A stretch of 64,000 nucleotides of DNA from Saccharospirillum sp043196875. Its GTDB lineage: Bacteria > Pseudomonadota > Gammaproteobacteria > Pseudomonadales > Natronospirillaceae. The stretch's first letter is position 1. Each line of letters opens with the position of its first letter. The translations under genes were made by a program, and so were the position numbers. Positions 33,600 through 41,345 of the stretch are shown one piece after another. The stretch is from contig NZ_JBEBMX010000004.1 of NCBI RefSeq assembly GCF_043196875.1, positions 289,617-353,616 on the forward strand, read 5' to 3'. Under the pieces are notes generated by a model. That model saw only the letters and a list, made by a program, of their open reading frames with translations. It did not search any database and was not told the origin of the DNA.

Positions 33600-34400
33600 T
33601 TAATTCCACAACGCCGCTATGGCGCGCTGCCCCAGCATGGCTTCGTCGAAAATGATTTCCGCCGGGGCGCCTTCCGCCGCACCCAGACAGACATGCAACG
33701 GCAACAGATGCTCTTCACGCGGGTGACAGAAACGGGCGTGCGGTGCTTCCGTCCAGGCCGCCAGTGCGTCCTGACGTTGCTGCGGCGACAATTCCGGATC
33801 GGTCAGCTGCTCCACCAGCCACTGATGAAAGGCCTCACTTTGCGGGCTGGCTGGACCACCCTGGAAGTTATAGGCGCGCATATTATGGAAGGAAAAACCG
33901 GAGCCAATGATCAACACGCCCTGTTCACGCAAGGCCGCCAACGCACGACCCAGTTGCAGATGCACCTGCGCATCCAGCCCTTTCACCAACGATACCTGCA
34001 TCACCGGAAAATCGGCCTCGGGGTAAATCAGCTTCATCGGCACAAAGACGCCATGGTCATAGCCACGATCGGTTTGACGATCAAAGACGAGGCCCGCTTT
34101 ATCCAACTCAGCGGCGATGGTCTGCTGCCAACTGAGCGGATTTTGCGCTGGATACTGATATTCGTAAGTCTCAGCTGGAAAGCCGTAATAATCGAAATAC
34201 AGCCCCGGATCGACGTCGGCCAATACCGTCGGTTGGTCGGCCTCCCAATGCGCGCTGATCACCAACACCGCCTTGGGTTTTTCCCAGCGCGTCGACACCT
34301 GCTTGAGCAGATCGATGATGGCCTGATGATTCGGATCACCCATCAGCGGCAGCGGACCACCACCATGGGGTAAAAAGAAAACCGGGGCTTTGGCAGACAT
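33600..34400 (-). CDS. ygiD: DODA-type extradiol aromatic ring-opening dioxygenase (YgiD family)
   Basis: Class III ring-cleaving dioxygenase-like enzyme of 266 residues. Metal-site motifs are present: FLPHGGGPLPLMG near the N-terminus, VISAHWEAD, HGVFVPMKLIYPEADFPV, IGSGFSFHNMR and the C-terminal HPREEHLLPLHVCLGAA. This matches E. coli YgiD (4,5-DOPA extradiol dioxygenase), whose natural substrate is uncertain. The start ATG 34400 is preceded by GGAGAGCTGTT. Confidence 0.92.
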   Translation of the reverse strand: MSAKAPVFFLPHGGGPLPLMGDPNHQAIIDLLKQVSTRWEKPKAVLVISAHWEADQPTVLADVDPGLYFDYYGFPAETYEYQYPAQNPLSWQQTIAAELDKAGLVFDRQTDRGYDHGVFVPMKLIYPEADFPVMQVSLVKGLDAQVHLQLGRALAALREQGVLIIGSGFSFHNMRAYNFQGGPASPQSEAFHQWLVEQLTDPELSPQQRQDALAAWTEAPHARFCHPREEHLLPLHVCLGAAEGAPAEIIFDEAMLGQRAIAALWN

Positions 34401-34543
34401 AACAGCTCTCCTCTGTAATGCCGCTCACTCTAGTTCCGCCCCAGTGGCGCCACAATCGGAAAAGACTGACCGAGACCTTCGTGCTTTCTGAACGATACCC
34501 GGAACAATGCTCCGAAAATGGCCCTGAACAAGACCGGCGGGCT

Positions 34544-35137
34544 TTAGTGCGCAGCCACCGGCAAGGCCTGTTCCGCCTGCTGTACCTGAGCCACCAGCTC
34601 AGTGACGTGCTCGACAATGGCCGGCGGCCAGTTCGCCATCAGCTCGAACATAGAGTCGTAATTTCGGCGATAAAACTGGCGCAACACCTCTTCATATTGC
34701 GGCAGATCACCAGCCAGCGTTTGCAGCAACCGATCAACCGCCTGACGCGCTTCCTCCAACACCAGTTCCGGCGATCGCCGCGCCGCCTCGACCAGACGTC
34801 GCAGCGCCGCCGAAGCACCGCCCGGCTGGCCATTCAGCCACTGCCAGTGACGCGGCAGCAACGACACCTCCCGCGACTGCACCCCGAGCTTGGGACGACC
34901 GCGCGAACGTTTGGCGCCAGGCTCAGCCAGACCATATTGCTGCGCCAGCATTTTCAGGATGACGCCGTCGTCCTGACTGAAATCGATTTCCACCAGGCGC
35001 GCGCTGCGTCGGTCCAGCACCAGCAGATCGCCACCGACACAGGGTTGTTCTGCCAGATAGCGTCGCGCTGAAGACAACGCTTCCGCTGGCGCATCCAGCG
35101 CCACCTTGTCGTTGCCGTGAAAGATGATCAGTTCCAT
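34544..35137 (-). CDS. DUF2239 family protein
   Basis: Cytoplasmic protein of 197 residues. The N-terminal 70 residues are beta-rich (LIIFHGNDKVAL, GDLLVLDRRSARLVEIDFS). A basic linker RSRGRPKLGVQSREVSLLPRH (about 77-97) leads to a helical C-terminal half. The combination of RGRPKLGV with LLPRHWQWLNGQPGGAS is characteristic of DUF2239, where it resembles a DNA-binding hook. Function is unknown. Preceded divergently by the AEC transporter gene. Confidence 0.88.
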   Translation of the reverse strand: MELIIFHGNDKVALDAPAEALSSARRYLAEQPCVGGDLLVLDRRSARLVEIDFSQDDGVILKMLAQQYGLAEPGAKRSRGRPKLGVQSREVSLLPRHWQWLNGQPGGASAALRRLVEAARRSPELVLEEARQAVDRLLQTLAGDLPQYEEVLRQFYRRNYDSMFELMANWPPAIVEHVTELVAQVQQAEQALPVAAH

Positions 35138-35256
35138 AATCGCCTCATTTATACCCGGAATTAATTTATTTTAATTTAATCCGGGTAATATTCAAGAGTT
35201 TATCGGCCTTCGCTCGCCGCCTACACTGATGCGCTTTGTGCCCGGAAACTGACACC

Positions 35257-36183
35257 ATGATCGCCGACGCCCTCGGACCGGTTTTTTTATTGATCCTGAT
35301 CGGCGCCCTGCTGGGGCGGCTGAATTTCCCCGGGGCCGACATCTGGCCCGGCATCGAACGACTGACCTATTACCTTGCTTTTCCGGCCTTGCTGGTACAT
35401 CGCCTGGCGCTGGCGGATTTTTCTGCGGCCGGTTTGGGCCAACTGGCCTTGGTGATCAGCGCCAGCTTGCTGAGTTTGAGCGTGCTGATCGGGTTGCTCA
35501 GCCCCTGGTTGGCCAAAGATGGGGCAGCGGTTACCTCGGTATTCCAGGGCGGCATCCGCTTCAATACCTATATCGGTCTGGCAGCGGCCAGTGCTCTGTT
35601 TGGTGACGCCGGCCTGGTCTGGGCGGCGATGGCCGTGGGCGTGATGATTCCGCTGATCAATGTGCTGTGCATTCTGGCCTTTGCCATCGCTGGCAGTCAG
35701 GCCGATATCAGTGCCGGCCGGGTGGCGAAGCAATTAGCCACCAATCCGCTGATTCTGGCCTGTCTGCTGGGATTGGGCCTGAACATCGTCGGCATTGGCT
35801 TGCCCGGCTGGAGTGCCCCGACGCTGGCGTTGATGGGCGCGACGGCCCTGCCCTTAGGTCTGCTCGCGGTCGGGGTCGCGCTGACACCGCGCTCGCTCGG
35901 CGGTGATGTCGGCGCGATTCTGATCTCCAGCCTGTTCAAGTTCATCGCCCTGCCGGTGTTGATGCTGAGCTTTGGTTATTGGTTTGCACTGCCGATCTTA
36001 GCAATGCAGGTTTTGCTGTTGCTGGCGGCGCTGCCGACGGCGTCATCGGCCTTTATTCTGGCGCGCCAGCTTGGCGGCGATACCCGTTTAATGGCCAACA
36101 TCATCACCGTGCAATCCTTGCTCGGTTTTGTGTCCTTACCCCTGTGGCTCTGGTTCGGCAGTTTCTGGCTGGGAAATCCGTGA
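35257..36183 (+). CDS. AEC family transporter (auxin-efflux-carrier type)
   Basis: Ten-span permease of 308 residues from ATG 35257 (a GTG at 35236 is possible but has no better Shine-Dalgarno). Family features include the N-terminal LLILIGALLGRLNFPGAD, LTYYLAFPALLVHRLAL and VFQGGIRFNTYIGLAAAS, and in the second half LALMGATALPLGLLAVGVAL. AEC proteins move carboxylates such as malate and other small organic anions; the substrate here is unknown. Confidence 0.92.
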   Translation: MIADALGPVFLLILIGALLGRLNFPGADIWPGIERLTYYLAFPALLVHRLALADFSAAGLGQLALVISASLLSLSVLIGLLSPWLAKDGAAVTSVFQGGIRFNTYIGLAAASALFGDAGLVWAAMAVGVMIPLINVLCILAFAIAGSQADISAGRVAKQLATNPLILACLLGLGLNIVGIGLPGWSAPTLALMGATALPLGLLAVGVALTPRSLGGDVGAILISSLFKFIALPVLMLSFGYWFALPILAMQVLLLLAALPTASSAFILARQLGGDTRLMANIITVQSLLGFVSLPLWLWFGSFWLGNP

Positions 36184-36221
36184 TTAAAAGCTGCCAAGCT
36201 GTTGATGCCATGGGTTTTCAC

Positions 36222-36250
36222 TTGATCACGACTGCATCACACTTTATAAA
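36222..36250 (+). promoter_or_regulatory. Sigma-70 promoter in the 332-bp gap before the membrane protein gene
   Basis: TTGATC, exactly 17 bases, TATAAA. It would start transcription near 36257, about 260 bases before the next ATG, leaving a long leader with small hairpins (GCCGC-CCA-GCGGC near 36294-36306 and TGGATA-AC-TATCCA near 36398-36411). Apart from these I see nothing else in the gap at 36184-36515. Confidence 0.55.
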
Positions 36251-36515
36251 CTCTGGGACCTTGGCTATTTTTTACGCCACGGTTTTCGAATAGCCGCCCA
36301 GCGGCTGTATTCAGCCTGTTCAGCCCGGTTGCCGGTTGCAGTTTTGTGGATCGGTATTGGGTGCGGTGCGGATGCCTGGTGCTAAGACAGCCTTGATGGA
36401 TAACTATCCAGCCTGCTTTCACGATGTACCGCGGAATGCTCTTCATCGCTGAAGTGTATTGGTCGCTCACACAATCTGCCGACGAATACAGTTATGGTGA
36501 GATTTCCCCGGAGGG

Positions 36516-37127
36516 ATGATGATTTACAAGAACACTCGCTTTTCCAAAACCCTGAATGTCCTGGTGGGTGCACTGGTTTTTGCCCTGGGTACCAGTGCCG
36601 GTACTTTCTATCTGCAGGATACCCTGTTCGTTTTTATCCAGTTTAATTCCTACGCTCACTGGGCCGTGGTGTTGATCGGTCTGCCCATTGTCATGGGTCT
36701 GATTCAACGCCTGATCAAAATTGTCTACCCGCTATTCAGCACCCTGATCGGTACGCTGATCAGCGCGGGCGTGCTCTATCCGCTTTATGGGTCCCGCTTC
36801 TGGGCCGAACCGCCGCAATTGCTGGATATGCTGATCTATATCCTGATCGTTTCCGGCATCGGCTTTTTGGCGTCCCAGCCATTGCGCACCACCTTCCTGG
36901 CAGCGTTTCGGATCAAGCGGTCATCAGCAGCACCGGCCGCTAAATCCAGCAAGACGTCTAAACCTGCGGCTAAGAGCAGCGCTAAAAAAGTCGATGGCAC
37001 CCGCACCCAACGTGTCAGTCGGCCAGCCAGTTCTGACCGCAGCGTGGTTGCACTGATTGAACTGTCGGTTGGTTTGATCTCTCTGGCGTTGAGTATTTTC
37101 AGTATTTTCTTCCTCGGCAGCGGCTGA
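36516..37127 (+). CDS. Hypothetical inner-membrane protein with Lys/Ser/Ala-rich loop
   Basis: Not recognised. It has 203 residues (ATG 36516, or the adjacent ATG 36519; GGAGGG precedes). Hydrophobic spans lie at about 13-33, 46-63, 68-90 and 105-120. A very basic, Ala/Ser/Lys-rich cytoplasmic-looking loop (about 132-172, e.g. KSSKTSKPAAKSSAKK) follows, then a final span (about 180-200). The loop resembles histone-H1-like or DNA-binding tails. It may lie on a transcript with an unusually long leader. gnd follows 159 bases downstream. Confidence 0.72.
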   Translation: MMIYKNTRFSKTLNVLVGALVFALGTSAGTFYLQDTLFVFIQFNSYAHWAVVLIGLPIVMGLIQRLIKIVYPLFSTLIGTLISAGVLYPLYGSRFWAEPPQLLDMLIYILIVSGIGFLASQPLRTTFLAAFRIKRSSAAPAAKSSKTSKPAAKSSAKKVDGTRTQRVSRPASSDRSVVALIELSVGLISLALSIFSIFFLGSG

Positions 37128-37286
37128 CGACTGCCCGACCGGCGCGCCTTTAACGCGTGCCGGTTTTTCCTGTCACATCCCTTCAATACCGGACTGTTGT
37201 CAATAATTGCATTTGTCAGTTTTGCCCTTATTGATGCACACCGGATCCCCAAGACAACAGCAATATATTCTGGCGAGGAGTAGCGC

Positions 37287-38657
37287 ATGAGCGGTGACTG
37301 CAATATCGGTCTGATCGGCCTGGCGGTAATGGGTCAAAACCTGGTTCTTAACCTGCTGGATCACGACAATAAGGTGGCCGTCTACAACCGAACGAGCTCA
37401 GTCACCGACGATTTCGTCAAACAAAGCGCCCACGACAATTTGGTTGGCACCGACTCGCTGCAAGGCTTTGTCGATGCGCTGGCCAAACCCCGCAAAATTA
37501 TTCTGATGGTTAAAGCCGGCAGTCCGGTCGACGCAGTGATCGACGAACTGCAGCCATTGCTCGACGACGGCGACATCCTGATCGATGGCGGCAACTCCTT
37601 GTTTACCGATTCCCAACGCCGCAGCGATGCACTGACGCCCAAAGGCATTCACTTTGTCGGCTGTGGCATTTCCGGCGGCCAGGACGGCGCCCGTTTCGGA
37701 CCCTCGATGATGCCCGGTGGCGATGAATCCGCCTGGCCAGCGCTGAAGCCGATTCTGCAAGGCATCAGCGCCAAGACCGACGCCGGCGAGCCGTGCTGTG
37801 AATGGATGGGCGACGGCGGCTCCGGTCACTTTGTGAAGATGGTGCATAACGGCATCGAATACGGCGATATGCAGATGATTGCCGAAATCTACCATCTGCT
37901 GGGTGCCACTGGCCTCGACAACGCCGCCATTGCCGAGAAATTCGACGCCTGGAACCAGGGTCGTTTGTCGTCCTATCTGGTGGAAATCACCGCCGAAGTG
38001 CTGCGCATCAAAGACGACGACGGCAGCGACTGGGTCGATAACATCTGGGATAAAGCCGGCCAGAAAGGCACCGGCAAATGGACCGCCATTCAGGCGCTGG
38101 AGCTGGGCGTTCCCGGCTCGATCACCACCGAAGCGGTGTATGCCCGCGCCCTGTCTTCACGCTGGGATGAACGCCAGCAACTGCACGATTTCTATCAGCC
38201 CAAGCAAACATTAGCCGGCTATGACGGTCTGGTCGATGACGCCGAAGCGGCGCTCTATGCCGCCAAGCTGATCGCTTACGCCCAGGGTTTCTCGCTGCTG
38301 TCTGAGGCAGCACGTGAATACAACTGGAAGCTGAACATGGCCAACATCGCCCAGGTGTGGAAGGCCGGTTGTATTATCCGCGCCAAGGCGCTGGATCCGA
38401 TTCAGAAAGTGTTTGAGCAACAGCCAAAGCTCGACAACCTGATGCTCAGCGACTTCTATCGTACCGAGCTGAATGGTTGTGAAGGCGCGCTGCGTCGCTT
38501 GCTGGCCCGCGCCATTGAAGGCGGCGTGCCGACGCCGGCACTGTCCAATGCGCTCGCCTATTTCGACGGCGTACGCAGCGCCCGCCTGCCTGCCAACCTG
38601 ATCCAGGGTCAGCGCAACTTCTTTGGCGCGCACGAATACGAGCGCCTGCCGAGCTGA
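37287..38657 (+). CDS. gnd: 6-phosphogluconate dehydrogenase, decarboxylating
   Basis: Oxidative pentose-phosphate enzyme making ribulose 5-phosphate, CO2 and NADPH; 456 residues. The N-terminal Rossmann motif is GLIGLAVMGQNLVLNL, followed by VYNRT. Substrate and catalytic motifs are ILIDGGNS, GCGISGGQDGARFGPSMMPGG, the catalytic-type KMVHNGIEYGDMQ, and the C-terminal LIQGQRNFFGAHEYER. It stops at RLPS, about 12 residues short of the FHTxW tail of long-form enzymes. A Shine-Dalgarno GCGAGGAGTAGCGC precedes the ATG. Confidence 0.95.
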   Translation: MSGDCNIGLIGLAVMGQNLVLNLLDHDNKVAVYNRTSSVTDDFVKQSAHDNLVGTDSLQGFVDALAKPRKIILMVKAGSPVDAVIDELQPLLDDGDILIDGGNSLFTDSQRRSDALTPKGIHFVGCGISGGQDGARFGPSMMPGGDESAWPALKPILQGISAKTDAGEPCCEWMGDGGSGHFVKMVHNGIEYGDMQMIAEIYHLLGATGLDNAAIAEKFDAWNQGRLSSYLVEITAEVLRIKDDDGSDWVDNIWDKAGQKGTGKWTAIQALELGVPGSITTEAVYARALSSRWDERQQLHDFYQPKQTLAGYDGLVDDAEAALYAAKLIAYAQGFSLLSEAAREYNWKLNMANIAQVWKAGCIIRAKALDPIQKVFEQQPKLDNLMLSDFYRTELNGCEGALRRLLARAIEGGVPTPALSNALAYFDGVRSARLPANLIQGQRNFFGAHEYERLPS

Positions 38658-38663
38658 TCACAA

Positions 38664-38707
38664 CCATCAGGGAACACTGTTCAGCCTGAGCAGTGTTGCC
38701 CTGATGG
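38664..38707 (+). terminator. Hairpin after gnd
   Basis: Long stem CCATCAGGG-AACACTG / CAGTGTT-GCCCTGATGG with an 11-base loop, six bases after the gnd stop. It lacks a clear T run, so it may stabilise the mRNA end or terminate only partly. Confidence 0.6.
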
Positions 38708-38730
38708 ACCCTAGCGTTCCAAAACAACGT

Positions 38731-38757
38731 TCAATAAAGCCTTTCTCCCGCCGCTAA
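38731..38757 (+). promoter_or_regulatory. Sigma-28 (FliA) type promoter of the chemoreceptor gene
   Basis: TCAATAAA, 11 bases, GCCGCTAA. The -10 differs from GCCGATAA at one base and the spacing is exact. It lies 59 bases before the chemoreceptor ATG, consistent with flagellar-regulon control. Confidence 0.6.
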
Positions 38758-38816
38758 ACTGATCTACCCGCTGTGTTTTATGCGCGGGTCTGTAGTTCGA
38801 CGGCGGATATAAAACA

Positions 38817-40679
38817 ATGATAAAGAATCTCAGTTTTCGCATGAAGCTCATGCTGCTTGTTGTCAGCGCATTGCTGGGGCTTGCCATCCTTTATGTGGTG
38901 GCGTTGCAAGGGCTCAATCAGCAGCAGGATTCCACTGATCAACTTGAGCAACTCAATCACCAATCGACTCGATTGGATGCTTACACGCTCGAAGCCTTGC
39001 GCCTAAGAATCAGCGTCTTCCGACTCAACGACGACAACATCACGGCGGTACAGGACGATCTGCAGGCGGCACTTGAGCGGCTCGATGCCGAAAACCTCGA
39101 TGCGGGCAGCAGCACCGGTTTGCCCGGCTTTTTGAACCAATACCGCAATTACCTTCAAGCCACGGCGGCCTACATAGAACAGGCGCATTGGCTGGGTTTG
39201 ACGCTGGAAAGCGGCTTTAACGCCCAGGTGCGCGAAAAGGGTAATCAGATCAGCGAAGATGTCGGCTTTCTTTCCTTCGTGCAGGAGCAGATTGAGCAGA
39301 TCCGCAACCAGGAAGTGATCTACCTGTCACGACCGTCGGCGCAAAGCTTCGAACAGTTACAGACAACCTTCGAAACCTACATCAGCTTTCTCAGCGACTA
39401 TGGTCTGGCTGAACGCTTCACCGAGCAGAACAATAGCTACCGCGAAATCCTCAATGAACATCGCCAGGGCAGCAGCCAGCTCGAAGACAACCAGGCTGCG
39501 ATGAGCGCGGCACTGGATGCCATGGATGCCCAGCAGTTGCAGGTGCGTACCGAACTGGACCAACGCATCAGCCAGGCGCAGAACCACGCCGACTCCAGCG
39601 CCACCCGCGCCCGGACGTTGCTGGCGCTGGTGAGCCTGGGTATTGGGCTGTTTATGCTGGCCATCGTCTTCGGGATCACCCGCAATGTCAGCCTGACACT
39701 GAAGCACATCATCAGCGATCTCAACAAGGTCAAAGAGGGTGATCTCAGCGCGCGCCTGAGCGTCAATCAAAAACGCAACGACGAGTTCGATCAGCTCAGC
39801 GGCCAGGTCAACGCCAGTACCGAAGGTCTGGGCGCGCTGGTTAAGGCGGTGTCGACCTCAGCCCGCAGTTCAACGCAGATGATGCAGGAACTGATCGGCG
39901 AAACCCGCAGCCTTGAGCGCAGCAACGAACAGATCAACGATCAGGGCCAGAGTGTCGCCGCCAGCACCGAAGAAATTTCCGCGACGCTGTCGGACGTGGC
40001 CGAAACCACCCGGACGCTGTCTGAGCAGGTACGGCAGACTCAGCAATCGGCCAAAACCGGCAGCCAGATTCTGCATCAGGCGGTTAACAGTCTGGGCGAA
40101 ACCAGCCAGATGGTGGCGCAGATCGACGTCAAACTGAACGAGCTGAACGATCGCTCGACCGACATCGACAACATCGTCGAAATGATCAATGGCCTGGCCG
40201 AGCAGACCAATTTGCTGGCTTTGAACGCCGCCATCGAATCGGCTCGCGCCGGTGATGCCGGTCGCGGTTTTTCAGTGGTCGCCGATGAAGTGCGCAAACT
40301 GGCGGAACAAACCGTCGATGCCACCTCGCGAATTGACGCCATCGTCAGCGACATCCAGGGCTTTACCCGCCAGGCGGTGGAAGTGACCGACAGTGGTCGT
40401 CATCACCTCGAGGCGGTTGAGAAAAACAGCGCCGATGCTGTCCAGGCGATGCAGGCGATTGAGAACGATGCCGAGCGCGGTGTGGCCGCGGCCGACCAGA
40501 TGGCGCATGCCATCGAAGAAGTCGACAAGGCAGCGTCGGGCATCAGCCGCGATATGGAAAGCGTGGCCAGCCATCTGCGCAACGACAACCAGGCGCTGAA
40601 GCGGGTTCGGGCTCAGGTTGAGGATGTTTCAAAACGCCTGGAAGAACTGGATCGACAAACCCAGCGGTTCCGGACCTAA
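38817..40679 (+). CDS. Methyl-accepting chemotaxis protein, helical sensor domain
   Basis: Chemoreceptor of 620 residues. TM1 is about 9-31. The helical periplasmic domain (about 35-260) is rich in Gln/Glu. TM2 is about 265-287, followed by HAMP (about 288-340; ISDLNKVKEGDLSARLSVN). The cytoplasmic tip AEQTNLLALNAAIESARAGD and GRGFSVVADEVRKLAEQT is canonical. An FliA-type promoter precedes it. It has no adjacent che genes; the ligand cannot be inferred. Confidence 0.94.
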   Translation: MIKNLSFRMKLMLLVVSALLGLAILYVVALQGLNQQQDSTDQLEQLNHQSTRLDAYTLEALRLRISVFRLNDDNITAVQDDLQAALERLDAENLDAGSSTGLPGFLNQYRNYLQATAAYIEQAHWLGLTLESGFNAQVREKGNQISEDVGFLSFVQEQIEQIRNQEVIYLSRPSAQSFEQLQTTFETYISFLSDYGLAERFTEQNNSYREILNEHRQGSSQLEDNQAAMSAALDAMDAQQLQVRTELDQRISQAQNHADSSATRARTLLALVSLGIGLFMLAIVFGITRNVSLTLKHIISDLNKVKEGDLSARLSVNQKRNDEFDQLSGQVNASTEGLGALVKAVSTSARSSTQMMQELIGETRSLERSNEQINDQGQSVAASTEEISATLSDVAETTRTLSEQVRQTQQSAKTGSQILHQAVNSLGETSQMVAQIDVKLNELNDRSTDIDNIVEMINGLAEQTNLLALNAAIESARAGDAGRGFSVVADEVRKLAEQTVDATSRIDAIVSDIQGFTRQAVEVTDSGRHHLEAVEKNSADAVQAMQAIENDAERGVAAADQMAHAIEEVDKAASGISRDMESVASHLRNDNQALKRVRAQVEDVSKRLEELDRQTQRFRT

Positions 40680-40685
40680 AGCAGG

Positions 40686-40703
40686 TGTCGCCATTTGGCG
40701 ACA
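40686..40703. promoter_or_regulatory. GlrR/QseF-type binding site TGTC-N10-GACA
   Basis: A perfect TGTC-GCCATTTGGC-GACA dyad, the recognition pattern described for GlrR upstream of glmY. It is about 140 bp upstream of a sigma-54-like promoter. A second, degenerate copy, CGTC-N10-GACG, lies at 40752-40769. The dyad could also form a hairpin ending the chemoreceptor transcript, but no T run follows. Confidence 0.55.
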
Positions 40704-40844
40704 CCCTAACTTATTGATTTACAAGACTTTTCTTAATATCCCCTGCTATAGCGTCGCCAATCGCCGACGCTTTCCCCTTGCCAAGCATCGCCCCGCCAAC
40801 CACCAAACCACCCTATCTCATTGTTTTTAAACGTTTTTTCTGAC

Positions 40845-40860
40845 TTGGCACGCCACTTGA
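40845..40860 (+). promoter_or_regulatory. Sigma-54 type promoter of the EF-hand gene
   Basis: TTGGCACGCCACTTGA matches the sigma-54 consensus YTGGCACGNNNNTTGC with the -24 GG intact and only the -12 C replaced by A. Transcription would begin near 40871, about 70 bases before the ATG. Confidence 0.6.
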
Positions 40861-40940
40861 AATAGTCCAATTAACCCAGGCGGACAGCGACCTGGGCGAC
40901 ATCAAAACTTTGATCTAAACCACAGTCAGGAGTAAACGCC

Positions 40941-41243
40941 ATGAAAACTGCAATCGCAATTACCACTACTCTGATAGCGTTCACTGCCACCGGTGCTCTG
41001 GCCGACCAGTTGGCGGCTACCAGCCAAACGCAAGACCACGAAGCGCTGTTCGAACAGTTCGATGCCAACAGCGACAGCGTGATTTCCATGGAAGAAGCGT
41101 CCGCCAGCATGACGCTGACCGAAGAGTTCGAAACGCTCGACGAAGACGGTTCTGGTGATCTGACCCTGGCCGAATTTGAAGAGCTGGAACTGAACAGCGG
41201 CATGGAAAGCGGTACTGGCATGGAAGGCCAAGGCGCGTCCTAA
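40941..41243 (+). CDS. Small exported EF-hand protein
   Basis: Protein of 100 residues. A signal peptide (MKTAIAITTTLIAFTATGAL, cut after Ala21) is followed by two Ca-binding loops: DANSDSVISMEE (41-52) and DEDGSGDLTLAE (67-78), both with the acidic or Asn/Ser ligands at positions 1, 3, 5 and 12. The tail is Gly/Ser/Met-rich. A Shine-Dalgarno CAGGAGTAAACGCC precedes the ATG. It lies between a sigma-54-like promoter and the GlrK-QseG-GlrR operon, separated from the latter by a terminator, suggesting a Ca-binding envelope protein under GlrR control (inference). Confidence 0.88.
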   Translation: MKTAIAITTTLIAFTATGALADQLAATSQTQDHEALFEQFDANSDSVISMEEASASMTLTEEFETLDEDGSGDLTLAEFEELELNSGMESGTGMEGQGAS

Positions 41244-41305
41244 TGCGTCCGGCCGGCCTTTAGCAGGTCGGCCACACCCACAGACCGTCCTCTAACGGTC
41301 ACTTT

Positions 41306-41330
41306 ACCGGCGCCTGGCGCCGGTTTTTTT
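41306..41330 (+). terminator. Intrinsic terminator between the EF-hand gene and glrK
   Basis: Stem ACCGGCGCC / GGCGCCGGT with minimal loop, followed by TTTTTTT. It ends only 15 bases before the kinase ATG, leaving no room for a promoter between them. Confidence 0.88.
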
Positions 41331-41345
41331 GTTATCAGCGGACTC

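Noticed and set aside
40686..40703. Reading the TGTC-N10-GACA dyad only as the terminator of the chemoreceptor gene
   Set aside because: The stem is possible but lacks a T run, and a perfect match to a GlrR site upstream of a sigma-54 element favours a regulatory role; both may be true.
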